Below are positions 9,298 to 19,127 of a DNA stretch of 35,215 nt, piece after piece. The DNA is from Mastigamoeba balamuthi (taxonomy: Eukaryota; Evosea; Mastigamoebida; Mastigamoebidae): the NCBI GenBank assembly GCA_902651635.1, contig CACRSC010000011.1, forward strand, positions 22,855 to 58,069, read 5' to 3'. The first letter of the stretch is position 1. Each line of letters starts with the position of its first letter. The notes under the pieces were generated by a model. The model saw nothing but the letters and a program-made list of their open reading frames with translations. It did no database searches and was not told where the DNA came from. Both the position numbers and the translations under genes were made by a program.

Positions 9298-10580
9298 TCA
9301 GCGGGCGCCTATCATCATGGCGGACCTGCGCTTGCGCTCCTCGGCGAGGTGGTCCGAGACGGCCTCGATCTCGTCGTGCACGACGGCGACCTGGGCCGCG
9401 ACCGAGATGAAGAGGTCGTGCAGGCTCCTGACGGCCCTCTGCAGCCCGTCGGGCGTGTACTGCTCGACGTCGGCCGACTTGATCGCCCGCTCGACGCCCT
9501 CGACGTTCTGCTGGTACTGCTGCAGGCGCCTGTCGAAGCTGTTCACCGTCTCGGCGAAGAACCGCGCCGAGCTGAAGTTGTACGGCGCAGGCCCCGAGCC
9601 CGACAGCGACCGCGCAGTGTACAGGCCGCCCTCGGCCAGCTGGTAGTCGCGCGCCGCGGCGGCCTTCATCTCGCGGACCTTCTGCGCGTCCTCCTCCAGC
9701 GTCAGCCTCGCCCCCGCCAGCTTCTGTGCCCATGCCCCCCGCGGAGCGCGCGTCAGTGATGGCGTACTGCTGCTGCTCTCGGTGGCTCGGTGTGCTGTGT
9801 GTTGTGTGCGAGTGTGTGTGCCAGCGCCGAGAGTCCTGCCTGCCAGCTGCGCCCTCTGTGGGCGCTGTGCTGGTGCTGTGCAGCCGCACGTCTCTGCTGG
9901 GTGCGCTGTGGATTGGGGTCGGCAGCGCTGCGTGTGTTGCCTGTGCTGCTCTGTGTCTGCTGTGTTCGCGTGGTGTCTCTGCGGCTGCGGGGGGCGGTGG
10001 TGTCGCACGGTGGAGAGAGCCCCCAGCTCCTTCTGCACGTTGTCCTCGAGCCTCATCTCCGCGAGCTCCGACAGCAGCTTCTCGTTCTCGCGCATCATCT
10101 TGCTGCGGTTCTTTCGTCAGGCCCGGTGCACGCCGCCCTCCCCCCTGCCCCGTTGGCGCACAATATATGGACCAGCGCCTGGTAGTGCTGCTGGTGCTGC
10201 TGCATCCCCGCCATGTCCGACAGCTTCGTCTGCCACGTCACCGCCGGCGCCGCTGCCGCCGCCATGGGCGCGCCCGCCGCTGGCGCCGCGCCGAACGCGC
10301 CCGCCGCCGGCCTCGCGCCGAACCCGTTGGCCGCCGCGGGCTGCGCGCCGAACGCGGGCGCCGCCGCAGCGGGGGCCCCGAACGCGGGCGCTGCCGCCGC
10401 AGCGGGGGCTCCGAACGGGTTCGCTGCGCCCGCGGGCTTGGCGGCGAAGAGGCCGCCGGCGGGGGCGGCCGCCGCGGGCGCCCCGAACGGGTTCGCCGCG
10501 GGCGCGGCTGCCGCGGGGGCGCCGAAGGGGTTTGCTGCCGGCGCGGCGCCGAAGATGCCTCCAGCTGGTTGCCCGAACAT
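9298..10580 (-). CDS. NUP58: Nucleoporin Nup58-like (central channel FG nucleoporin)
   Basis: Three exons join in frame to about 312 residues: 10580-10162, 10102-10009, 9723-9298. Introns are 10161-10103 (GTGCGC...CAG, 59 nt, the shortest here) and 10008-9724 (GTGCGA...CAG). Residues 1-115 are an Ala/Pro-rich FG region (MFGQPAGG, repeated NPFGAPAAAA and AFGA units). A coiled-coil half follows, with FFAETVNSFDRRLQQYQQNV, EQYTPDGLQ, and HDLFISVAAQVAVVHDEIEA. These match the vertebrate Nup58/p45 segment (RFEQQL..YR..IE, TP..l, LF..LAAQ...HE.V). It would form the Nup62-Nup54-Nup58 channel trimer. I chose ATG 10580 over an upstream in-frame Met because the latter overlaps the promoter-like ATATC motifs. 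Confidence 0.85.
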
Positions 10581-10927
10581 CGCGCGTCTGAGGAACTTCA
10601 AACAGCTCTGTTGGGAGAATAATATCTTCGAGATATTTTCCCTTCTGCGGGGGAATGGCGCGCGCAAGCAGTTGATCTCTTGCGAACTCCGAGGGCGAGC
10701 GAGCGAACCTCAGTGGAGGTGCGGGGGGTTTGGTGCGTGGAGGGTGAGTGTCTCGCTAAAAGTGCATTCTGGGCGGAGGTGAACGTTGGGGTGCAGATAT
10801 GCCGTGGGAAGTACCGGACAGATATTTTCCCGGCTTAATAATCCCCCATTCGCTTCACTCCCGACCGAGCAAGGCACACCCACCCCCGCGTCCGGCTTGT
10901 CTGTTTGCCCCCCAGCGCATCCCGCCC
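10581..10927. promoter_or_regulatory. Divergent promoter region, NUP58 / pseudokinase
   Basis: A 347-bp gap between two divergent start codons. It contains GATATTTTC twice, at 10632-10640 and 10821-10829. The first overlaps the inverted repeat ATATCTTCGAGATAT at 10622-10636. The elements lie about 52 bp from the NUP58 start and about 107 bp from the pseudokinase start. Function is inferred from recurrence of the motif in other intergenic gaps. Confidence 0.55.
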
Positions 10928-12723
10928 ATGGAGGACCCCGAGCAAATATACGAAGTCGTCGAGCAAATCGGCAAGAACACGCTCGCCGGCGTCTTCAAAG
11001 CGTGCGGGACGAATTCCCCGCAATTCAAATTGAAATCACCGCACACGCCGCCCGCCACGTTCCCCTCTGCAAACAACTCAAACTGAACAAACCGCCGTTC
11101 CTCCCCACCCGGCGGCGCGCGCGAGCAGGAAGGACAAGAGGACCGGGGAGGTGGTCGCGCTCAAGGTGATGGACCTCGGCGACGCGCACGAGGACGACGC
11201 CGACGTCGCGGCGATCATCGCGGAGGTCGGCCGCCTCACAAAGTCGCCGTGCCCGCACCTCGTCCGCTACGACGCGGCGCGCCCCAAGGCCGCGACGCTC
11301 TGGATCACCCTCGAGGCACGGGGCACACCCTCCGCCCACCCACTCTCCCACTGCACCATTGCGCGTTTTTAAGCGTTCACGTCTTTTTTTTTGTGGTTTT
11401 TTTCTATGCCTCCTGTGCTGACGGCCCCGCTTGTGTGACGGTCCCTGTGCTGTATGTATGTATGTCTGATGTCTGTATGTATTGTGCACATCTGTGCTGC
11501 GCGCTGGGTTGTCGCTGTCAGTTCTGCGAGGGCGGGTCGGTGCTGGACGCCACGAGGATGCCCGGGGGTCTCGAGGAGCGCCACATCGCGTCGATCCTGC
11601 ACTCGACGCTGCTGGGGCTCGACTACCTGCACTCGAACAAAACAGCGCACTACGCCATCAAAGGTGCGCGAAGCCGCCGGATTCCCCGCAAATATCAGGG
11701 GGCCCCCCCGCCAACTCACGTGCCCCTCCCCCTGCGCGCGCGGAACGCAGCCGGGAACATCCTGATGACGTCGGGAGGGCAGGTGAAGCTCTCGGACTTT
11801 GGCGAGTTCGAGAAGCTCTCGCACAAGATGTCCAAGAGCGACACGTTTGTGCGCTCGCCGTTCTGGATGGCGCCCGAGGTCATCAAGCAGGAGGGCGAGG
11901 AGGGCCCCGTGAGCGACATCTGGGCGCTGGGCATCGCCGCCATCAAGATGGCCACGGGCTCTGCGCCGTGGGCCGACCAGAACCCCATGAAGGTCATGTT
12001 CCTCATCCCCAAGTCGCCCTCGCCGGAGCTCCCCGCCACCTTCTCGGCCGAGTTCCGAGCCTTTGTCGCCGCCTGCCTCACCAAGGAGCCCGATAAGGTC
12101 CGCATATCCCGCCGCGGCTGCTGCTGCTGCCGCCGCCTTGCCGCTGTGGTTGCAGTGGCTGCAGTGGGTTGTTGCTGCTCTTTGTTTGCTTTTGTTTGTC
12201 TGCGCGGTGTTTCTGGTTTGTTGAACTGGCGGTTTCATTTACCGCCTTGGGACCTGCGCAGAGACCGACTGCCAAGGACCTGCTCAAGCACGCGTTTGTG
12301 GCGTCGGCGGGCGACAAGACAGAGGCGGCTGTCAAGGAGCTCTTTGCGCGGCGGCAGACGTTCCTCGAGGACGAGAAGAAGAAGCGCACGTCGGCGGGCT
12401 CTGCGCTGCAGCAGTCGACGCTGCAGAGCGTTATCTACCCCTCGCTCGCGCGCCTCTTGCAGGCGTGCCAGAGCGAGGAGAAGACGCTGGCCGCGCTCGT
12501 CTCTGTCAAGCAGGCGTTTGACGGCGCAGAGAGGGCGCAGAGCGGCCTGGCCTATTCGTTCGTCCAGCAAGTGATCGAGGTTCTGAGAACGTAAGCGCTG
12601 CTCTCCTCTCCGTTCTTTGCAGCCCCGCCGCCCCTTTGGCTGTATTCTAACATCACTGGGGGGCGCCTGCCGTGTCATGCGGACTGCTGCTCCCCTTGTC
12701 CGCCTTGCAGGAACCCGAAATAA
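10928..12723 (+). CDS. Ste20/GCK-type pseudokinase
   Basis: Exons 10928-11001, 11129-11315, 11522-11663, 11751-12097, 12262-12590 and 12711-12723 join in frame to about 363 residues. A simpler end is the TAA at 12592-12594, but it is the TAA of a good donor (GTAAGC) paired with a TTGCAG acceptor. Intron 11316-11521 is GC-AG. The kinase fold is complete: VVALKVMDL (ATP lysine), a C-helix Glu, KLSDFGEFEKL, FWMAPEV, SDIWALGIAAIKMATG and RPTAKDLLKHAFV. The activation loop resembles Ste20/MST kinases. However the catalytic loop reads HYAIKAGNIL in place of HRDIKAxNIL, so the catalytic base Asp is Ala, and the glycine loop is degenerate (IGKNTLAGV). It is therefore probably a scaffold or allosteric pseudokinase, as STRAD is for LKB1. 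A helical tail follows. Confidence 0.85.
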
Positions 12724-13105
12724 GCAAAGACAGTGGAACGGCCAAACAAATTGGAATTGTATCTGTCCTCGCTCACGCATTCAGTTTGTAGTGTTAGCTT
12801 TGTTCGCCGCTCATTGTCTTGCCGTTCACAAGTGTTCATTAGTCCTTTGGGCCTCTGCCGGATGCGCCGTGGTTGGTATGATATCCCAGGGTTATCAATT
12901 GCCTTTAATCCAGTTAATGTCATATGGCTAGCACAGAGATACCCTTGCGCACCTGTGTTGGTGGGCCAGCAACTGCTCCCGGACAGGCAGTCACGGTAAG
13001 CAACCTCGCGGCTCCTTGGGCACCGCCGGGGTGGTCCTCTGCCTTCGCAGGGAGCAAAAAAGGGAGCGCACAAAGACGTCACCTGTTGACATCACTGCTA
13101 AAAAC
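12724..13105. other. Intergenic upstream of eIF4B-like gene
   Basis: About 380 bp with lower GC than the flanking exons. It should include the eIF4B-like promoter. I see no conserved ORF and no exact GATATTTTC element. Confidence 0.4.
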
Positions 13106-14818
13106 ATGGCTTCGTGGGCGGACGATGATGGTACGCGCTCGCGCTCGCCCCTCGGCGTCCCGCTCCCGCTCCCCGCTCCCCCGCCCGGTCCTATGCCCCC
13201 GCCCCGCTTGCCTCGGGCCCTGGCTTTGCAGCGGTTTTTCCACAGGCGTCTGGGGGCGGTTTGTTCTAACGGAACACGCACACAGATGGGCTGGGGGCTC
13301 CTCCCGCCAGCTGGAACGAGGCCCTGCACCCGCAGGAGCCCGCCGCGCCCGCCGCGGCGCACGCCCCGGAGTCTGCCCCGGCTCCCGCCGCCGACGCCCC
13401 CGCGCCGGCCGCTGCCGCCGCCGAGCAGCAGCAGCCCGCAGAGACTGCGCACGCTGAGCAGCAGGCGCAGGAGCAGGCGCAGCCCCACGAGGCCAAGGAG
13501 GGGGAGCAGCAGCAGCAGCAGGCGGCCGCTGGCAAGAAGGAGGAGAGGCCGCAGAGGCCGCCGAGGACGTACGCCAAGAGCGCGCAGTACCAGTACCGCG
13601 AGCGCGAGCCCAGGGAGCAGCAGCAGCACAGGGAGCAGCGGGACTACAACAGGGGCCCCAAGCCTGCCGCGCCCAAGATCCCCGAGCGCCCGCCGTACGT
13701 CGCCTTCGTCGCCGAGGTCGACGCGGCCCTCACCGAGGACCAGCTCGTCCAGTGGTTCGCCACCAACGGAGCCCAGGTGCACCTCGACTCGGCTTTTCGC
13801 CCACACAACACGCGCACGCGACGCGGGTGCCCTTTTGTTGTCTGTTTGCTGTGCTCTCTGTCTGTTTTTTCCCCACTGGAGTTCTCGAGCCCCCTTCCCT
13901 TGTCCTTTGTGCCCTGTGTCTGAGCGACAACCTGTGCCTGGTGTTTGCGCGCAGGCGTTCACTGCCGGGTTCATCGAGGGCAAGGTGCGCAACGCGTGGG
14001 TCGATTTTGCGGACGACCGCGAGGCGCTGGCCAAGGCGCTGACGCTGTCGGGCCGCGACCTCAACGGCCACCCCGCGCGCATCGACGTCGCCGTGCGCCA
14101 TGGCCGCGAGGGCTACTCGCGCCACGGCCAGTGGTGCGCCCAGAACCCCCAGAACCCGGCCCCTGCGCCGTCCCCCGCCCGCGGCGGCCGCTTCCCCCCG
14201 CGCGGCGGCCGCTCGGACTGGCCCCAGCGCCCCCGCGAGGGCCGCGACCTCCGTGAGCCCCGCGAGCCTCGCGAGCCTCGCGAGCCCCGTGAGCCTCGTG
14301 AGCCCCGCGTCCCCCGCGAGCCCCGCGAGCAGCACGAGGACGGCAAGGAGCGCAAGAAGCTCGAGCTGAAGCCGCGGTCTGTCGAGGCGCCCATCGGCGG
14401 CCTCGCGGAGCAGCACGAGAACGACCCGTTCGGCGGCGCCCGCCCGCGCGAGGTCGTCGCGGAGGAGCGCGCGCCCGCCGAGGCCGCCCCCGCCGCAGAC
14501 GCCGCAGCAGCGCCCGCCGAGCCCCAGGCCGCAGCCCCCGCGGCGGCCACCGAGACCCCCGCAGCGGCGGTCCCCGCGGCCGCCGAGACCGCGGCGCCGG
14601 CGGCGGCCCCTGCGCAGGAGGCAGCGGCCGAGCAGCCCAAGGCCGAGGAGGCCAAGCCCGCGGAGAGCGCCCCGGCGGCCAAGAAGCCCCAGCAGCAGCA
14701 GCCGCAGGCCAAGACGCCGGCCAAGCCCAAGAAGCCCAAGCTGCCCGTGACCGAGGGCAAGAAGAAGAAGAAGGGCGCGTCCAACACCTTCGCGGGGCTG
14801 ACTGAGGAGGAGGCCTAA
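13106..14818 (+). CDS. eIF4B-like RRM translation factor
   Basis: Exons 13106-13130, 13286-13776 and 13955-14818 join in frame to about 459 residues; introns GTACGC...CAG and GTGCAC...CAG. After MASWADDDG comes a long Ala/Pro/Gln/Glu-rich region, then a single RRM at about 153-215 with RNP2 YVAFVA, helix TEDQLVQWFA, RNP1 RNAWVDFA and a last strand ARIDVAV. A Gly/Arg-rich and Arg-Glu-Pro repeat region follows. The segment ENDPFGGARPREVVAEE matches the C-terminal DxFGxARPREEV signature of fungal and plant eIF4B. The tail is Ala/Glu-rich and ends in KKKKKGASNTFAGLTEEEA. eIF4B stimulates the eIF4A helicase on mRNA 5' ends. Assignment rests on RRM type plus the FGxARPRE signature; another RRM protein is possible. 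Confidence 0.72.
   Translation: MASWADDDGTRSRSPLGVPLPLPAPPPGPMPPPRLPRALALQRFFHRRLGAVCSNGTRTQMGWGLLPPAGTRPCTRRSPPRPPRRTPRSLPRLPPPTPPRRPLPPPSSSSPQRLRTLSSRRRSRRSPTRPRRGSSSSSRRPLARRRRGRRGRRGRTPRARSTSTASASPGSSSSTGSSGTTTGAPSLPRPRSPSARRTSPSSPRSTRPSPRTSSSSGSPPTEPRCTSTRLFAHTTRARDAGALLLSVCCALCLFFPHWSSRAPFPCPLCPVSERQPVPGVCAQAFTAGFIEGKVRNAWVDFADDREALAKALTLSGRDLNGHPARIDVAVRHGREGYSRHGQWCAQNPQNPAPAPSPARGGRFPPRGGRSDWPQRPREGRDLREPREPREPREPREPREPRVPREPREQHEDGKERKKLELKPRSVEAPIGGLAEQHENDPFGGARPREVVAEERAPAEAAPAADAAAAPAEPQAAAPAAATETPAAAVPAAAETAAPAAAPAQEAAAEQPKAEEAKPAESAPAAKKPQQQQPQAKTPAKPKKPKLPVTEGKKKKKGASNTFAGLTEEEA
14252..14330 (+). repeat. Arg-Glu-Pro repeat tract in eIF4B-like gene
   Basis: A 9-nt unit (CGCGAGCCC/CGCGAGCCT/CGTGAGCCC) repeated about eight times codes for a run of Arg-Glu-Pro triplets, interrupted by one Arg-Val-Pro. 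The unit varies at synonymous positions, so it is not a very recent expansion. Confidence 0.85.
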
Positions 14819-14994
14819 GGCCCCCGCGCCCCACACGGCCACCAAAGCCACTCGACGCCTTGGTTTAATGCAACTCATTCCCCCCCGACTGCAACACAAA
14901 CGGCGGCGTTGCCAGTGCGCTCTGTTGGGGGAGGTCCCTTCTGTTCTTTGTTGCCCTTGGTCAAGCCAACAACGAGCTCACCCCGTCGCGGTGC

Positions 14995-15426
14995 TCACTT
15001 CTTCCGCTGCTGCTGCATGGCCCTCTGCATATCCTGCAGCTGCAAGGGAGGGAGAGAGCGTTGCCACAGGAGTGAGCGAGCGAGCACACAGGGCCGGAGG
15101 GGTGTGATGGGGGTGGGTACCTTGGCCTGCTGGGCCTGGGCCTTCTCCTGCGTCTCCTTGAGCTGCTGCTCGTTGTTCTTGATCTCGCCCGTGATGAAGT
15201 CGAGGCGCTTGCGCACGTTGTCGCGCGCGTCGTCGGCGCTCTGGCGCACGAGCGCGGGGCCGATGAGCTTGAACACCTCGGAGCAGGGCTCGAGCAGCTC
15301 CAGCTCGCGCGCGACGAGCTCGTTCTCGTTCTGCTGCGTCACGAGCGTCTCGCGGCGCTTGGCGAGCTCCTGCATCTTCTTCTCGAACCCGCGCAGCCTC
15401 TTCACCTCCTCCTCGAACTGCTCCAT
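14995..15426 (-). CDS. PFD6: Prefoldin subunit 6
   Basis: Two exons, 15426-15121 and 15039-14995, with an 81-nt intron (GTACCC...TTGCAG), encode about 116 residues. This is slightly shorter than the usual 125-130. The fold is two long coiled-coil helices around a beta hairpin. The diagnostic core is NENELVARELELLEPCSEVFKLIGPALV followed by DNVRKRLDFITGEIKNNEQQL, matching beta-class prefoldin 6 (ENNxVKEEL..L......VFKLxGPVLVKQ, KRLdyItaEI). The C-terminal exon adds a Gln-rich helix end. As part of the hexameric prefoldin it would pass unfolded actin and tubulin to the TRiC/CCT chaperonin. It is divergently paired with SLD5 across 124 bp. Confidence 0.92.
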   Translation of the reverse strand: MEQFEEEVKRLRGFEKKMQELAKRRETLVTQQNENELVARELELLEPCSEVFKLIGPALVRQSADDARDNVRKRLDFITGEIKNNEQQLKETQEKAQAQQAKVPTPITPLRPCVLARSLLWQRSLPPLQLQDMQRAMQQQRKK

Positions 15427-15550
15427 CGCTGGTCTGTGATGCCCGAGCGTCCCGCGCGCCAAACAAACAGCAAAGCAAAGAGAAGCCCACCAGACCAGAA
15501 GATATCCGCCCCCCGCCGCAAATATCTCCTGCCTCTGTGTTGGCGCGCTT
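15427..15550. promoter_or_regulatory. Divergent promoter region, PFD6 / SLD5
   Basis: Only 124 bp separate the two start codons. It contains GATATCC at 15501-15507 and AAATATC at 15520-15526, which on the minus strand is GATATTT. These are variants of the recurrent GATATTTTC element. A shared bidirectional promoter is inferred. Confidence 0.45.
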
Positions 15551-16324
15551 ATGTCGGGGCAGGACAGCCTCCGCAGGCTCAAGGAGCTCTGCATGTGCGA
15601 GCTCAACGCTCCCGAGATCCTTCCCTACGACCCCGACACCGTCGAGTACCTCAAGACCCGCGTCAAAGACGCCCTCGTGCGAAGCGGGGGAGGGGGGCAC
15701 AACTCTCTGTGAGCCCACGAGCTCACGAGCTGCGCTGCTGCGCGCACAGGAGAGCGCGGCAGCGGCGGAGGAGGCGGGGGGCACCGAGGCGGAGCAGGTC
15801 GTGGCGCGCCTGTGCCGCGAGGAGGCGGAGCGCGTGCGGTACTGGCTGGTGCTGTACCTGCGCGCGCGGCTGGCCAAGGTCGCCGAGTGGCCCGCGTTCC
15901 TGCTGTCGGACGAGCAGTCGCGGCCGCGCATGAGCCCCGCAGAGGTCGCCTTCGCCGAGCGCGCGTGCGAGATCGAGGAGACGCACCTCTGCAAGTCGTT
16001 CGTCTCGCGGCTGCCCGAGGAGAACTCCAAGCTCCGCGCGCTGCAGGGCGACGACCCCGCCAGCAAGCTGCCGCTGCAGCCCACGCCCGTGTTCGAGTCC
16101 GAGTTCGTCTTTGTGCTTGTGCTCGAGCACATAGGGCAGTTCCACATCAACGAGAGGTCAGTTGCTCACACTGTGCATTTCGCGCCGAAAAACGGGCACT
16201 GACAGCCGCGGCCGCTGCGCGCAGAACGAGCGACACCGTGGAGCTCCTGGAGGGCGACATCGTCGCCCTGCGGTACAAGCTCATCCGCCCGCTGCTCGCC
16301 GCGCGCCGCGTGACTCTTGTCTGA
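15551..16324 (+). CDS. SLD5: GINS complex subunit Sld5
   Basis: Exons 15551-15676, 15750-16156 and 16225-16324 join in frame to about 210 residues; introns are 73 and 68 nt with donors GTGCGA and GTCAGT. The N-terminus LRRLKELCMCELNAPEILPY matches Sld5 (LxxaWxnErxaPElLPY). EEAERVRYWLVLYLRARLAKV is the helix bundle signature (E..RirYvLrsYLR.RL.KIE). MSPAEVAFAERACEIEETHL follows, then ESEFVFVLVLE. The C-terminal B-domain reads VELLEGDIVALRYKLIRPLL and ends VTLV. GINS binds Cdc45 and Mcm2-7 to form the replicative helicase. Usual length is 210-230 residues. Confidence 0.9.
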
Positions 16325-16604
16325 CCGACCAATCAATCAACCCCGTATGTTAAATTTGGCGCGAAACCCACCGGTGCACCTGCACCAGCACTCTGGCCGG
16401 CCGGCTTCCCTTTATGGGGACGACGCGCTCCACTCGAGCGGGACACAGCGCTGCGCGCACCGTGTGGTTGAGTGCGAGGCGTCCGGGCCCATCAGGCTGG
16501 TTTGCGAGGTCCAGTGCAGAGTGCAGTACAAGTGGCACAGTGCTGTATTTTTGGCGCTCGCTGCGGTGGTGGTGCGGTGGGTGTGGGGGAGGTGCGGTGG
16601 GCAG

Positions 16605-16850
16605 CTAGGAGCACTGGTCGCCGCCGAGCCACTGGGACCACCGCATCTCGCAGACGGACACGGCGTGGACGGCGCTGCACTCGGTCGCGGCCCGCAGAGC
16701 CGAGCGCGCGGCCTCGACGTCCGCGGCGGCCTCGGCCACGCTGCGGCTGTTGGGCTGGTTCTCCTTGTCGCCGGCCGGGCCCTGCGCCCTGCGGGGCTTC
16801 TTGGGGGCCGCGGCCGCGCACTGCTGCGGGGTCAGCGGTGTTCGCTTCAT
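16605..16850 (-). CDS. Small hypothetical protein with KEN box and TP sites
   Basis: An intronless 81-residue frame from ATG 16850 to TAG 16605. The N-terminus MKRTPLTPQQ has two proline-directed Thr sites in a basic context. A basic patch PKKPRR could be a nuclear localisation signal. DKENQPNSR at about 28-36 fits an APC/C KEN-box degron. The rest is an Ala-rich predicted helix (VAEAAADVEAARSALRAA) ending in a Cys/Trp-containing tail. I recognise no family. It is divergent from PP4C with 175 bp between starts, and the gap has GATATCAATT at 16872. It may be a real short cell-cycle protein, but coding status rests only on context and composition. Confidence 0.5.
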   Translation of the reverse strand: MKRTPLTPQQCAAAAPKKPRRAQGPAGDKENQPNSRSVAEAAADVEAARSALRAATECSAVHAVSVCEMRWSQWLGGDQCS

Positions 16851-17025
16851 TCAGACAATTCGCGCACTTGGGATATCAATTCTATCGATCTGGAAAATGT
16901 GGAGATTTACGAGATGAGGTCATATCCGCCCCTAAACACACACACCACAAAAAAAGGTTGGGGGCCAACCAAATACCCGGTGAGCCGGCGGCTGAGTGCG
17001 TGTGTCTGGTGCGGAGAGATCAGGA

Positions 17026-18746
17026 ATGGGGTCGCTGCTGGATGCGCAGATCGAGAAGCTCATGAAGTGCGAGCTGATCAAGGAGAGCGAGGTCAAGGCG
17101 CTCTGCTCGCGCGCCCGCGAGATCCTCGTCGAGGAGGCAAACGTCCAGCGCGTTGACCTGCCCGTCACTGTCCGTCCCCCATTCCCGTTCCCCCCCGTCC
17201 ACCCCACCTCGTGTGGCCCTTGCGTGGCCTCCCCCCTGCGCGCGGGCCCTGGCGCACGCGCGCTGTGCGGGTGGGCACTGGGGACGCTCTGCTGCTTCTC
17301 TTTTTTCAGAACCCCCAAGTTCGCTCGTTCGTTCACTCGCGAGTGAAACAACCGTCCTTGGGGCTATTTAAAGGCGCACTGCGCCCTTGTGCAATTTCCT
17401 CTGCCAAACAGGGCCCGCAGGTTTGCGCGGGGGGGCGTCGGCCTGCCAGGCAGCGCACCTCCCGCTCGGGGCGGGGCGGAACTTGGCGGGGATCGCGCAC
17501 TATATTGCGATTTAAATCGGGGGGTGGGGGCGATGGACTGGTCCCTCACCGGCGCGTAATTTTGCTCGTCCGGGTGTGCCGGCGGGGGGCGATGCGGTGT
17601 GTTGCACGCGCGTGCACAGATCTGCGGCGACATACACGGCCAGTTCTACGACCTGAAGGAGCTGTTCAAGTGGGGAGGCGACATCCGCCGCCAGGAGACC
17701 AACTACCTCTTCCTCGGCGACTTTGTCGACCGCGGCTTCTACAGCGTCGAGACGGTCCTCCTGCTCATCGCCCTCAAGGCACGCCTCTCTCCACGTCTCC
17801 CGCCACCACAACAACCCAAAACAACGCGGCTGCCGCCAAAATATAGCCCACACGCGCCCCCGCTCTCGCTCTGCCGCCGCTGACGCACGGGCTTGCACCA
17901 GGTCCGATACCCCGACCGGATCACGCTGATCCGGGGCAACCACGAGAGCCGCCAGATCACGCAGGTCCGCGCGCCCCCGCTTTAAAAATTCCCGTTTCCC
18001 CCCGCCTGTGTGCGTGTGTGGGGAGGGGGGTCTGTCTGTGCGGGGGGCGTAGGACGAGCGCTCAACGCTGAACGCCCCCGGTGCATGGAACAGGTATACG
18101 GCTTCTACGACGAGTGCGTGCGCAAGTACGGCAGCGTCAACGTGTGGCGCTACTGCACGGAGATCTTCGACTACCTGAGCCTCAGCGCGCTGATAGACAA
18201 CTCGATCTTCTGCGTGCACGGCGGGCTCTCTCCGTGCGCCTGCGCCCCGAGCCCTGTTTTGCTGACTGGGCCCTTCCCCTCCGGAAACTGAGAATTACTC
18301 TCTCCTTCCCCGGCGCGGCGTGCAGGTCGCTGAGCACTCTGGACCAGATCAGAACTATGGACCGCAAGCAGGAGGTGCCGCACGACGGGTCGATGTGCGA
18401 CCTGCTGTGGAGCGACCCCGAGGACATTGACGGGTGGGGCCTGAGCCCGCGCGGCGCGGGGTACCTCTTTGGCGGCGACGTGGTCCAGCAGTTCAACGCG
18501 ACCAACAAGCTGGAGCTGATCTGCCGCGCGCACCAGCTGGTCATGGAGGGCTTCAAGTGGATGTTCAACGAGACGCTCGTGACGGTCTGGTCGGCGCCCA
18601 ACTACTGCTACCGCTGCGGCAACGTGGCGGCGATACTCGAGATTGACGAGCACATGCAAAAGAAGTTCAAGGTGTTCGAGGCCGCGCCGCAGCAAGAGAA
18701 CCGCGGGCTGGCGACCAAGAGGACCACGCCCGACTACTTCCTGTGA
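17026..18746 (+). CDS. PPP4C: Serine/threonine phosphatase PP4 catalytic subunit
   Basis: Exons 17026-17169, 17620-17778, 17902-17964, 18094-18233 and 18326-18746 join in frame to about 308 residues, one more than human PP4C. Metal-binding motifs [34 protein letters not shown] and the HGGLSP loop are intact. [12 protein letters not shown] and the C-terminal YFL, whose Leu is carboxymethylated in the PP2A/PP4/PP6 group, are present. Residues [19 protein letters not shown] and [17 protein letters not shown] distinguish PP4 from PP2A. Intron 1 is the longest in the window (450 nt) and contains TATTTAAAG at 17366. Intron 2 (17779-17901) is GC-AG. It acts with regulatory R2/R3 subunits in DNA-damage, centrosome and transcription control. 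Confidence 0.95.
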
Positions 18747-19127
18747 AAAACTGCCAATCTGCCTTCCTCCCACACACATCCATCCCTTCCCCATCTCTCT
18801 CTCTCCCAATCGCAGTGTTTCTTTCTTTCCCTCTCCACCCCCCACCCTTGCCACACTCGCTAACACTCTTTTGCCGTAAGGAAGAGTTAGTTTCATGAGC
18901 CGGAGGCCGTACCTTCTGCCTTCTGTAATACAAGGAATCGACCCTTGCTGCCGAGATATTCCCATTTTTCCTGTGCCGTTGGTTGGGGCCGATATTTTCC
19001 GCCCCCTATCGCCAAAACACCCCCGAAAAAGCTCACGCACACACCCCCTGACCTCCCCCTACTCCCCCCGCACGGGCAAGCAGGCAGAGACACACACAGA
19101 GCGGCAACGGGGATCCTGGGACGTAGA
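18747..19127. promoter_or_regulatory. Intergenic region and promoter of the IST1-kinase-NADAR gene
   Basis: About 380 bp between the PP4C stop and the next start. A pyrimidine-rich tract follows PP4C. GAGATATTCCC occurs at 18953-18963 and GATATTTTCC at 18991-19000, about 130 bp before the start codon. These match the recurrent promoter-like element. Confidence 0.5.

Noticed and set aside
12991-14899. Two long minus-strand frames opposite the eIF4B-like gene
   Set aside because: Both are Leu/Gly/Arg-rich shadows of the Ala/Glu/Arg-rich plus-strand gene and lack any domain.
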